This document shows positions 45,441-53,826 of a stretch of DNA of 64,000 bases, one piece after another. The first letter of the stretch is position 1. Each line of letters opens with the position of its first letter. The notes under the pieces were generated by a model. It saw only the letters and a program-made list of their open reading frames with translations, was not told the origin of the DNA and made no database searches. A program made the translations under genes and the position numbers. The stretch is from Clostridium_AT radicumherbarum (GTDB lineage Bacteria; Bacillota; Clostridia; Clostridiales; Clostridiaceae). Location: assembly GCF_045310525.1 (NCBI RefSeq), contig NZ_JBJHZY010000001.1:1302001-1366000 (forward strand). Reading direction: 5' to 3'.

Positions 45441-46568
45441 ATGGGTGATATAAGATTAAATAAACTTGCCAATCTTCTAGTTAATTATTCTACTGAGGTA
45501 AAAAAGGGTGATTTTGTTTTTGTTTCTAGTGACGAAGTAGCCACCCCATGGATGGTGGAAGTGGTAAAAGAAGCTGTTAAAGCAGGGGCACATGTAGAAA
45601 CTTGTCTTAATTCACAGGATATAGCTGAAGTAAAATTAAAGTACAGCAGCGAGGATCAACTTTTAGAGGATCATATACTCATGAAAACCATGCTGGAAAA
45701 TGCTGATGTGTGGCTTTCAGCTTGGGGTGGGAGAAATACAAAAGTAAATTCAAATATTGATTCAAAAAAACTTCAGTGTTCATTAAAAGGTGCTTCTAGT
45801 TGGAGAAAAGTTTATTCTGAGAAAATGGGAAATGGCAGCTTAAGATGGTGCGGTACTCAATACCCAACTTATTCAGATGCGCAGGAAGCTTCTATGAGCT
45901 ACAGTGATTATGAGGATTTTGTTTATGGTGCTGGATTACTTGACTCCGAGGATCCTGTGGCAGAGTGGAAGAAAATAAGTGCTCAGCAAGAAAGATGGGT
46001 TAAATATTTAGATACTAAAAAGGAACTCCATATATTATCAGAAGGTACAGACATAAGAGTAAAGGTTGAGGGGAGAAAGTGGATAAATTGTGATGGAAGA
46101 GTCAATTTCCCAGATGGTGAAATTTTTACATCACCAGTTGAAGATTCAATTGATGGCTATATAACCTTTAGTTTTCCAGGTATCTATTCAGGTAAAGAAA
46201 TAGAAGGCATAAAATTAGAAATTGAAAATGGGAAAGTAATTAATGCAGCTGCCCAAAAAGGTGAAGACTTACTACTAGCGTTATTAGATACTGATGAAGG
46301 TTCCTCCTTCTTTGGTGAAGTAGCAATAGGTACCAATTATGGTATAAAGGAATTCACAAGAAATATGCTTTTTGATGAAAAAATCGGTGGTACTATTCAC
46401 ATGGCAATAGGTGATTCAATGCCTGAAGCTGGAGGCACTAATAGATCAACACTTCATTGGGATATGTTATGTGACATGAGAAAGGGCGGCAAAATTTTCG
46501 CAGACGGTGAACTATTCTATGAGAATGGTGAATTTATTAGTGATATATTAACAAAATATTATTTATAG
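45441..46568 (+). CDS. M29 family aminopeptidase
   Basis: A 375-residue metallopeptidase of the AmpS/thermophilic aminopeptidase group. Expected cocatalytic metal ligands appear in the C-terminal half (FFGEVAIGTN near 288 and STLHWDMLCDMRKGG near 340), together with NFPDGEIFTSPVEDS near 210. It removes N-terminal residues from peptides in the cytosol. AAAGGAG precedes the ATG; a hairpin follows the stop. Confidence 0.88.
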   Translation: MGDIRLNKLANLLVNYSTEVKKGDFVFVSSDEVATPWMVEVVKEAVKAGAHVETCLNSQDIAEVKLKYSSEDQLLEDHILMKTMLENADVWLSAWGGRNTKVNSNIDSKKLQCSLKGASSWRKVYSEKMGNGSLRWCGTQYPTYSDAQEASMSYSDYEDFVYGAGLLDSEDPVAEWKKISAQQERWVKYLDTKKELHILSEGTDIRVKVEGRKWINCDGRVNFPDGEIFTSPVEDSIDGYITFSFPGIYSGKEIEGIKLEIENGKVINAAAQKGEDLLLALLDTDEGSSFFGEVAIGTNYGIKEFTRNMLFDEKIGGTIHMAIGDSMPEAGGTNRSTLHWDMLCDMRKGGKIFADGELFYENGEFISDILTKYYL

Positions 46569-46576
46569 TACAATAA

Positions 46577-46605
46577 AAGCGGCATTATTTCAGTGCCGCT
46601 TGATT
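46577..46605 (+). terminator. Terminator after the aminopeptidase gene
   Basis: Stem AAGCGGCA/TGCCGCTT with a 9-nt loop and a short T-rich tail (GATTTATT). Confidence 0.75.
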
Positions 46606-46653
46606 TATTATAAGAAAGGAGCCTTTGATTCATCAAAGGGGTTAACTACGCAT

Positions 46654-47268
46654 ATGATAGAGCAAATTGAAAAGATATTTATTGATAGAAAACCTTCTAT
46701 TATTGGAGAATATAAAAGAAGTGCAGTTATGCTGTTATTATATGAAGAGGATGGAGAAACCTATTTAATTTTTGAAGAAAGAGCACATAATTTAAGGCAT
46801 CAACCAGGTGATATTTGTTTTCCAGGAGGTAAAATTGAGAAAAATGAGATTCCAAAGGAAACTGCCATAAGAGAGACTATGGAAGAGCTTAATTTAAAAA
46901 GTGAGGATATGGATTTAATTGGTGAAATGGATTATTTTGTAAGTCCATATGGAAGTATTATGTATCCTTTTGTAGCAAAAACTAAAGCTCATAATATTTA
47001 TCCTAGTAAAGATGAAGTGGATCACATTATTAAAGTTCCTATAAAATTTTTCTTAGAAAATGAACCTCTTTCCTATGACATGGAAATTGCCCCAAACTTA
47101 AAGGAGGATTTCCCATACCATTTAGTTAAAGGAGGCAAAAATTATAAATTTAGCCGAGGGAAATTGCCTCAGTTTTTTTATAAATATGAAGGTAATGTTA
47201 TATGGGGGTTTACAGCAATGATAGTTAAAAAGTTTGCTGAAATAATTAAAAAGGAAGCTAGTGAGTAG
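46654..47268 (+). CDS. NUDIX hydrolase, CoA pyrophosphatase-like
   Basis: About 204 residues. NUDIX box GGKIEKNEIPKETAIRETMEEL with all key Gly/Glu/Arg residues, preceded by LRHQPGDICFPGG, the sequence found in CoA pyrophosphatases (NudL/YeaB type). I choose ATG 46654; the in-frame TTG at 46600 lies inside the preceding terminator. The AAAGGGG ahead of it is 12 bases away, so initiation may be weak. Convergent with the next gene, overlapping it by 11 bp. Confidence 0.82.
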   Translation: MIEQIEKIFIDRKPSIIGEYKRSAVMLLLYEEDGETYLIFEERAHNLRHQPGDICFPGGKIEKNEIPKETAIRETMEELNLKSEDMDLIGEMDYFVSPYGSIMYPFVAKTKAHNIYPSKDEVDHIIKVPIKFFLENEPLSYDMEIAPNLKEDFPYHLVKGGKNYKFSRGKLPQFFYKYEGNVIWGFTAMIVKKFAEIIKKEASE

Positions 47269-47602
47269 ACTTCCTTTTTAATCCGAAAAACGCAATTGAT
47301 ACAACCATAATTGCTAAAAAAGCTATAATATAAATAGTTGATATAAGTCTTGACCCCAAAAAGTATTTTATATAGGCGAAAGCAGAGAAGGAAATTATAG
47401 TCCAAAATAAGAATATATAGGACATAATGTTATTATTTCTTCTCCAAGCTTTTGGATTTTTCATAGAGCCTATTATCTTCTTTCTATGATTACTGTGCTC
47501 AGAGGTATTAATAACAATAATTTTAAAATAAATAAAAAAGATGAGGCAAATAGCTGATAAAATAAGAAAAAAATAAGAAATAGAAATGCTTGTCATGTTC
47601 AT
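47258..47602 (-). CDS. Small membrane protein, DUF3899-like
   Basis: A 114-residue protein with three hydrophobic segments (about 8-30, 58-80, 88-108) and a polar loop with NPKAWRRNNNIMSY, reminiscent of the DUF3899 family. AAAGGAGG precedes the ATG. Function unknown; the family name is tentative. Confidence 0.65.
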   Translation of the reverse strand: MNMTSISISYFFLILSAICLIFFIYFKIIVINTSEHSNHRKKIIGSMKNPKAWRRNNNIMSYIFLFWTIISFSAFAYIKYFLGSRLISTIYIIAFLAIMVVSIAFFGLKRKSTH

Positions 47603-47774
47603 AATGTACCCTCCTTTTTAAATATTAGTATTTATAGTATTACCAAAATTAGAATAATAATTAAAAACATTTGTTAATTCATATAAAATTTGAAAAAGTC
47701 AGAATTTACACTTCATTTTTTACAAACTTTACTTTATAATAGTATCAAGGCTATTTTATGGGGAGGTTGTAACT

Positions 47775-48017
47775 ATGACACCATGTTCGTTTTTATCTAC
47801 AACTGATAATGATGTAGAATGCTTTTGTGATTGTGCCTTTTATAACTATGAAGATAATGAGGGAGCATGCCCTTTTAAAAATTTGACTGGAAACAGATTA
47901 GGAAAAATTAAGGATCTTCTAAAGTTTGACTTTTTTTCAGAGGAAAATACAAGTGAGGATGATTCTGATTTTGATGATATTCATCACTTTTATAAAGATA
48001 AAGAGTTTATTAGCTAA
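47775..48017 (+). CDS. Small Cys- and acid-rich protein
   Basis: An 80-residue protein with a cysteine cluster near the N-terminus (Cys4, then CFCDC around residues 17-21, Cys33) and a very acidic C-terminal third (SEENTSEDDSDFDD). GGGGAGG lies upstream. The Cys pattern could bind a metal. No family recognised. Confidence 0.6.
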   Translation: MTPCSFLSTTDNDVECFCDCAFYNYEDNEGACPFKNLTGNRLGKIKDLLKFDFFSEENTSEDDSDFDDIHHFYKDKEFIS

Positions 48018-48124
48018 ATTTATATGTAATTAAACAGTTTGTATGATAATGTATATTTTTATAAAATATGATTAGAATAAACATTATTGTATTTATTTTG
48101 AATGAAGTTGATTAGGAGACAATT

Positions 48125-48529
48125 ATGGAAAGAACACTAATATTAGTAAAACCAGATGGAGTGGAAAGAAAACTATTAGGTGAGATTATAAGTCACTATG
48201 AAAGAAAAGGACTTAATATTATAGCTTTAGAACTTATTCTTGCTGATACTGAAACAGCTAAAAGGCATTATGAGGAGCATGTGGGTAAACCTTATTTTGA
48301 AGAATTGATTAAGTATATTACTGAAAACAAGCTTTGTGCCTTAGTAGTTGAAGGAGAAAATGCAGTAGAAATTGTTAGGAAGATTAATGGTGATAAGGAT
48401 CCACTTAAATCTGATTTAGGAAGTATTAGGGGTAAGTTTTCCATAGAAAAGACTAGAAATCTAGTGCATGCGTCAGATAGTGCTCAGAGTGCAAAACGAG
48501 AAATCGGCATTTGGTTCCCTAAAATTTAA
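48125..48529 (+). CDS. ndk: Nucleoside diphosphate kinase
   Basis: A 134-residue enzyme with the active-site His115 in NLVHASDS and the opening ERTLILVKPDGVER. It moves the gamma phosphate between NTPs and NDPs in the cytosol. Usual length for bacteria; AGGAGA upstream and a clear terminator after. Confidence 0.96.
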   Translation: MERTLILVKPDGVERKLLGEIISHYERKGLNIIALELILADTETAKRHYEEHVGKPYFEELIKYITENKLCALVVEGENAVEIVRKINGDKDPLKSDLGSIRGKFSIEKTRNLVHASDSAQSAKREIGIWFPKI

Positions 48530-48540
48530 TTTTGCATAGT

Positions 48541-48590
48541 AAAGCTGGGTAAAGTACATTTTAATAAATGACTTTACCCAGCTTTAATTT
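48541..48590 (+). terminator. Terminator after ndk
   Basis: A perfect 15-bp stem (48541-48555 with 48571-48585) with a 15-nt loop, then AATTTTAAA. Confidence 0.8.
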
Positions 48591-48625
48591 TAAATACAAT
48601 TATTCTTATTTATCTATGAAGAAAT

Positions 48626-48976
48626 TTAAATAGCTTTACAACAATTTTTACTGCAGCTTCTATTACAATCTGAACAAGTATTTTTATTACTATCCTTTAA
48701 GGTGGTTTTCAGCATAAAGGTATTCTTCCTAAAAACCAGAGTTATTTCGCTGATTCTTTCAAAAACCTTCACATCATAAACTATTGGTAAATTTTCAATA
48801 TTATCAATTATGTCCCATGAATTCTTATTATCTAAGGTGATTTCAACTTTTGGACTTTTGCAGCATCCATCTACATAAGAAAAACGTAAAAAGGAATAGT
48901 CAGTCTCATTTTTTAACATAATTAATAGTTTTTCATAAGCACTTTCAGATATTTTTATTTTAACTTTATTATCCAT
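48626..48976 (-). CDS. HesB/IscA-like Cys-rich protein
   Basis: About 116 residues from ATG 48976, which follows GAGG by 6 bases inside the end of pncB; the upstream ATG at 49006 lacks a ribosome site. The core (KIKISESAYEKLLIML, FLRFSYVDGCCKSPKVEI) resembles clostridial HesB-like proteins. The tail has CSDCNRSCSKNCC, which could bind an Fe-S cluster or other metal. Translationally coupled to pncB. Function inferred from family resemblance only. Confidence 0.6.
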   Translation of the reverse strand: MDNKVKIKISESAYEKLLIMLKNETDYSFLRFSYVDGCCKSPKVEITLDNKNSWDIIDNIENLPIVYDVKVFERISEITLVFRKNTFMLKTTLKDSNKNTCSDCNRSCSKNCCKAI

Positions 48977-48977
48977 A

Positions 48978-50456
48978 TTATTCCTCGTAAACATCTGAAT
49001 ATTCATGTAATAGACTTTGTTTAAGCTTCCAAAGTTTTGTTGAGAGATCTACGTAATAGGAATGGGGATTCTCAAATCTTAATACTTCAGGCCAAAGCTT
49101 TTCTGTTTCCTCTTTAGCAAACTCCTTCATTTCCATTACAGTAGGACTATCATAAACACTATTACCATTTTCAATTATTTTAATCTGCAGCTCTTTAACA
49201 TAATAATTTTTAATCTTTTTCCTTTTCCAAGTATATATCGGATTAAAGATTTCTAAGGGCTTACTTTCGTCCAAAGCTTCATTATTTATGGTAATTAAGT
49301 CAGCTATAGCAAGGTTTGAATTTTTATCAAAGATTCTATAAATCTTTTTAAATCCAGGATTTGTAATTTTCTCTTCATTTTCACTTATTTTAATTTTTGG
49401 TATTATTTCATTACCATTTTGAATAGCAACTAATTTATATACTCCGCCAAATACTGGTTCTGATTTTGCTGTAATAAGTCTTTCACCGACGCCGAAGGAA
49501 TCAATTTTAGCTCCTTGACTTAAAACATCTCTAATTATAAATTCATCTAATGAATTGGAAATTACTATACTGCAATCAGTATAACCAGCATTATCTAGAG
49601 TTTCCCTGCATTTCTTTGTTAAATAGGTTATATCTCCGCTGTCAATTCTGATTCCCTTTGGTCTTAAGCCTCTAGGTTTTAAAACTTCATCAAAAACCTT
49701 AATAGCATTTGGAAGTCCTGATTTTAATACATTATAGGTATCTATAAGTAAAGTACAATTTTCTGGATAAGTATTTGCCCATGCAGCAAAGGCTTCATAT
49801 TCATTAGGGAAAAGCTGAACCCAGCTGTGTGCCATGGTACCTGCAGCAGGGAGTCCAAACATTTCTTCCGCTATTGTACATGCAGAGGAAGCACATCCTC
49901 CAATTATTGAAGCACGAGCACCATATATAGCGCCATCATAGCCTTGAGCTCTTCTTGAGCCAAATTCCATCACTGGCTTTCCTTTTGCTGCCCTGCAGAT
50001 TCTATTTGCTTTGGTGGCAATAAGTGTTTGGTGATTAACAGTTAATAATATCATAGTTTCAACAAATTGAGCCTGTATTATGGGCCCTTTTACCGTAACT
50101 AGAGGCTCATTTGGGAATACCGGATTTCCTTCAGGTACAGCCCAAACATCGCAGGTAAACTTAAAGTTCTTGAGATAATCTAAAAATTTATCAGAGAAAA
50201 CACCCTTGTTTTTTAAATATTCAATATCTGATTTAGTAAATTTTAAATTTGTCATATATTCTATTAACTGCTGAACACCTGCCATTATGCAGTAACCACC
50301 ATTATCAGGTACTCTTCTAAAGAACATATCAAAATAGGCTATTGTATCACCAACATTATTGTCTAAGTAGCCATTTGCCATGGTTAGTTCATAGAAATCA
50401 ACAAGCATTGTTAGGTTTCTTTCATTTAGTATATCGAAATTCTTTGTATATTCCAT
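48978..50456 (-). CDS. pncB: Nicotinate phosphoribosyltransferase
   Basis: A 492-residue NAD-salvage enzyme joining nicotinate to PRPP. LTMLVDFYELTMANGY opening, EFGSRRAQGYDGA near 168, GTMAHSWVQLF near 208, and the PRPP-site GIRIDSGDITYL near 283 followed by SNSLDEF. The length and C-terminal zinc-less extension fit Firmicute PncB. ACAGGAGAG precedes the ATG. Confidence 0.95.
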   Translation of the reverse strand: MEYTKNFDILNERNLTMLVDFYELTMANGYLDNNVGDTIAYFDMFFRRVPDNGGYCIMAGVQQLIEYMTNLKFTKSDIEYLKNKGVFSDKFLDYLKNFKFTCDVWAVPEGNPVFPNEPLVTVKGPIIQAQFVETMILLTVNHQTLIATKANRICRAAKGKPVMEFGSRRAQGYDGAIYGARASIIGGCASSACTIAEEMFGLPAAGTMAHSWVQLFPNEYEAFAAWANTYPENCTLLIDTYNVLKSGLPNAIKVFDEVLKPRGLRPKGIRIDSGDITYLTKKCRETLDNAGYTDCSIVISNSLDEFIIRDVLSQGAKIDSFGVGERLITAKSEPVFGGVYKLVAIQNGNEIIPKIKISENEEKITNPGFKKIYRIFDKNSNLAIADLITINNEALDESKPLEIFNPIYTWKRKKIKNYYVKELQIKIIENGNSVYDSPTVMEMKEFAKEETEKLWPEVLRFENPHSYYVDLSTKLWKLKQSLLHEYSDVYEE

Positions 50457-50628
50457 AATACAACTCTCCTGTAATTAATTTAGTAAGCTGCGACATTTTA
50501 ATTTTAATATTCTATTAAAATTATTACAATACTTTTTTAATAATTTGAAGATATGCTTATTTTTTGCATGATATAATATTTTATGTCAATAATTATTTAT
50601 ATTAGTTATAGAATTTATGAGGTATAAC

Positions 50629-52836
50629 ATGTTAAATCAAAAGATATTGAGAGAATTCTACTCTTTAAGAGATAAAATTATAGAAGCGGATTTTAGTTAT
50701 TTAGATAAGGAGCAGAGAAGTGCAGTACTAAGCAATGATAGAAACGTAATAGTGTCAGCATGTCCGGGCAGTGGAAAAACCACGGTATTAATTAATAAAG
50801 TATTATATTTAGTAAAATATGGACTAATCTACAAAAGTAATTATATACCAAAGAATTTAAGCAACGAAGTTATAGAATTAATGAAAATATACTTGCAAAA
50901 GGGAAAAGAAAAATTAAGGGAAGAAGATATAAGGCTGATTAATGCAAATTTAACTGAGAAAGGGATAAATCCGAATAATATTATTGTAATTACCTTTACT
51001 AAAGCAGCTGCAGAAAATATGAAAAAGAGGTTTCAAAACCTAAGCTGCGGCAGGAAAGCTCCTTTTTTTGGGACCTTTCATGGACTTTTTTATAAGCTTC
51101 TAATTAGGAATGAAGGGCAAATTAAAATAATTGAAGGTAATGAAGCCTTTAAGATAATATCAAATACTCTAACTAGATATACTGATGAAGTAAGCGAAGA
51201 AAAAGTAAATGAAATAAGAAACTATATTTCAGTTTTCAAGGTAAGCAACACTCCTTTAGAAGATTTCGATCCTAATATTGATAGATCAATTTTCATAAAA
51301 TGCTTTAGCGCTTATGAAGAATATAAAAATACCCATAACCTTCTAGACTTTGATGACCTTCAAATAAACTTTAAAAAACTTTTAGTGAAATCACCTAAGG
51401 TACTTAGTACTTATAGGAAAAGCTTTCATCACATACTAGTGGACGAGTTTCAAGACTGTGATGAAATGCAAATGCAAGTACTAACAATGTTAAACGAAAC
51501 AAATTCTATTTTTGCTGTAGGAGATGAGGATCAGTGCATTTACAGCTTTAGAGGTTCTAGACCAGAATTTATGGTTAATTTTGGTAGTATGTTTGAGAAA
51601 GGAAAAAGCCTTTTTCTTTCTACTAATTATAGAAGCACTGAGAACATAATTAATATATCAAATACACTAATTAAAAATAATGTAAATAGAAATATAAAAA
51701 ATATGTTTTCAAGCAAAAATGAAAAAAAGAAAATTGAAAGTAATAATTTTTATGATGAAAATTCAGAAGGGGACTTTATTGCAAATGAAATAGAAGCCTT
51801 AAATTTAAGAGGAGGGTATAGTTATAAAGACCATGCAGTGTTATTTAGAACTAATATGGAAAGCAGAAGTATTGTAGATGCCTTACTTAGAAAAAAGCTT
51901 CCTTTTAAGTTATTAGATAAGGAATATAATTTTTTTGAACATTTTATTTGTAAGGACATAATAGCTTATTTAAGATTGAGTATATTCCCTGATGATGCTC
52001 AGAGCTTTATAAGAGTAATAAATAAGCCCTTTAGGTATATTAGCAAAATAAGTTTAGAAAAGCTTAAGGAATGCGATATTAAGGGTAATTGCTTTGAAGC
52101 TGTTAAGAACATGGAGACAACTCCTATTTTTCAGATGAAAAATTTGGATAAACTATATAAAAGTATAGCTCACTTAAATAAAATGACACTGGAAGGTGCA
52201 GCTCAATCTATAATTCATGATTTGGGCTATGAAGAGCATATAGTCTTGTATTGTAAGAAGTTTAAATTAAAACTTTCAGATTTATTAGATATAATTGAAG
52301 AATTTAAAGAGTCAGTTAAACCCTATAGTACTATAATAGCTTTTTTATCACATGTTGAAGCAGTGAAAGAAGAACTAAAAAAAGTTAAAAATAATTTTGG
52401 GGAGGAAGATGCAGTAATCTTAAGTACAATTCATGGAGTAAAGGGTATGGAATTTAAAAATGTATTCATTATGAACTGTGTTGAAGATTTGCTTCCCCAT
52501 AAAAATAGTATTGAGGAAGGCATAGAAGAAGAAAGAAGACTATTCTATGTAGGTATAACAAGGGCAATTGATAATATTTATTTTTGTATTCCCCAAAATA
52601 TAAGAGGCAGCCATAAGCTTTGCTCAAGATTCATTGAAGAAATTGACTTAAATTCAGCTGGAGGACTAAAACCAATTTATAATAATGGAGATACGGTTGT
52701 ACATCAAAGCTTTGGTAAAGGAAAGGTAATGGAATTTAAAGATAATGTAATAGAAATTGCCTTTGAAGAGGGCATAGCTAGAAAATTTGATGTAAACATA
52801 CTACATAATAATGGATTACTAAAAAAGCTGAGCTGA
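50629..52836 (+). CDS. UvrD/PcrA-type superfamily 1 helicase
   Basis: About 735 residues. Walker A CPGSGKTT near residue 45, DEFQDCDEMQ as Walker B, GDEDQCIYSFRGS, LSTNYRS, STIHGVKGMEFKNVF and RRLFYVGITRA complete the helicase motifs. The C-terminal 60 residues form the PcrA/UvrD Tudor-like module (VVHQSFGKGKVMEF). Start chosen at ATG 50629, 6 bases after GAGG; the ATG at 50617 has no ribosome site. The last 65 bp are repeated at 57112-57176, beyond the GH3 gene. Confidence 0.9.
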   Translation: MLNQKILREFYSLRDKIIEADFSYLDKEQRSAVLSNDRNVIVSACPGSGKTTVLINKVLYLVKYGLIYKSNYIPKNLSNEVIELMKIYLQKGKEKLREEDIRLINANLTEKGINPNNIIVITFTKAAAENMKKRFQNLSCGRKAPFFGTFHGLFYKLLIRNEGQIKIIEGNEAFKIISNTLTRYTDEVSEEKVNEIRNYISVFKVSNTPLEDFDPNIDRSIFIKCFSAYEEYKNTHNLLDFDDLQINFKKLLVKSPKVLSTYRKSFHHILVDEFQDCDEMQMQVLTMLNETNSIFAVGDEDQCIYSFRGSRPEFMVNFGSMFEKGKSLFLSTNYRSTENIINISNTLIKNNVNRNIKNMFSSKNEKKKIESNNFYDENSEGDFIANEIEALNLRGGYSYKDHAVLFRTNMESRSIVDALLRKKLPFKLLDKEYNFFEHFICKDIIAYLRLSIFPDDAQSFIRVINKPFRYISKISLEKLKECDIKGNCFEAVKNMETTPIFQMKNLDKLYKSIAHLNKMTLEGAAQSIIHDLGYEEHIVLYCKKFKLKLSDLLDIIEEFKESVKPYSTIIAFLSHVEAVKEELKKVKNNFGEEDAVILSTIHGVKGMEFKNVFIMNCVEDLLPHKNSIEEGIEEERRLFYVGITRAIDNIYFCIPQNIRGSHKLCSRFIEEIDLNSAGGLKPIYNNGDTVVHQSFGKGKVMEFKDNVIEIAFEEGIARKFDVNILHNNGLLKKLS
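52772..52836 (+). repeat. Direct repeat, copy 1: intact 3' end of the helicase gene
   Basis: Sixty-five bases matching 57112-57176 with five substitutions; the last 33 bases, up to and including the stop TGA, are identical. Similarity stops exactly at the stop codon. Confidence 0.9.
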
Positions 52837-52903
52837 TAATGTTAAATTAAAAATTCATTTCATACACGTAACACATTTAAAACATATTGGAGGTAGTATA
52901 AAA

Positions 52904-53011
52904 ATGATATTAAGAGAATATATTCAGATCATGGGCAAAGATACTACTGACTTATTATTTCCAAAACCTGATAAAGAAAAAAGGTTCATGATACACTTCA
53001 ACAAAACTTGA
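52904..53011 (+). CDS. Possible 35-residue ORF after the helicase gene
   Basis: ATG 10 bases after GGAGG; product MILREYIQIMGKDTTDLLFP followed by a Lys-rich segment ending HFNKT. It may be a small gene or the remnant of a longer one; no family recognised. It lies within the segment bounded by the direct repeats. Confidence 0.35.
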   Translation: MILREYIQIMGKDTTDLLFPKPDKEKRFMIHFNKT

Positions 53012-53063
53012 AAAATTATTTTATAATAGAAAAGTGGGAATGAAAGGTACACATTGTAAAAAT

Positions 53064-53441
53064 TTAATATCTTAATCCAATTCCTAAAAATCTATATGAA
53101 TCCTTATCTAGATATACTACTATTGGCCCTAATACTCCATTTTTAAAGTTTCTAAATGAAACTTTATATGCATTAACAGAATAATATTTACCAATTGAAC
53201 TATATATTTCATTTCCTTTCAAAATACTTTCCTCTACCTTTGCAGTTTTCCATTCACCTACCTGTTGCTTGTAAGTTTCATTCAATGTATTATAAGCAAT
53301 TTTACAAATATCACTTTCTGTTTTTTGTGTTGTGGTTTGGGTAATCTTATCTATCTTCACACTATCTTTACATAGTTTTGTACATCCAACTATTGGTGAT
53401 GAAATAAGAACTATGATGAATAACATAATCATCTTTTTCAT
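53064..53441 (-). CDS. Small lipoprotein, unknown function
   Basis: A 125-residue protein with a lipoprotein signal ending SPIVGC (lipid-modified Cys20). The mature part is Lys/Thr-rich, then a compact C-terminal domain with VNAYKVSF and GPIVVYLDKDSYRFLGIGLRY. AAGGAG precedes the ATG. It sits between the direct repeats, opposite in strand to its neighbours. Confidence 0.75.
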   Translation of the reverse strand: MKKMIMLFIIVLISSPIVGCTKLCKDSVKIDKITQTTTQKTESDICKIAYNTLNETYKQQVGEWKTAKVEESILKGNEIYSSIGKYYSVNAYKVSFRNFKNGVLGPIVVYLDKDSYRFLGIGLRY

Positions 53442-53826
53442 AAACTAATCTCCTTGATTATAACCTATTCCTTACTACTTACTACGATTTAGTTTTTAAA
53501 AAGTTGCTTGTTTTTGTAAGGTTAAAAAATTCATATAAAATTGAACTTAAAATATACAAACCGTAATGAAAAAGCTATGAAGAATGATAATATTGTAGAA
53601 TCGGAGGTCGTACCATGGATAAAGGAGAATTAGAAATAATTTATGGTTAATATTTAGTAATATTTGAAATAAATGTAAGCTGGTAGTATAATAAAGGTGC
53701 AAGTTAAGAAGCTAACTCCTGTATAAAAGGTATATAGTTAGGGGGTGATTTATAGATACATAGAAAATGGTTTCACAGCTTCCTTAAATGTCTGCAACAA
53801 TAATAAAAAAAATTGGAGGGGGAAAA
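53442..53826 (+). promoter_or_regulatory. Leader region of the GH3 gene, promoter at 53664-53692, with ORF scraps
   Basis: TTGAAA (53664-53669), 17 bp, TATAAT (53687-53692) is the best promoter match I found in the window. It leaves a leader of about 125 nt that could fold (GTTAAGAAGCTAACTCC near 53702). Upstream, GGAGGTCGTACC precedes an 11-codon ORF (53615-53650, MDKGELEIIYG), probably a gene remnant. No known riboswitch recognised. Confidence 0.5.

Noticed and set aside
53615..53650. 11-codon ORF with a good ribosome site
   Set aside because: Too short to call a gene; recorded as a scrap within the GH3 leader region.
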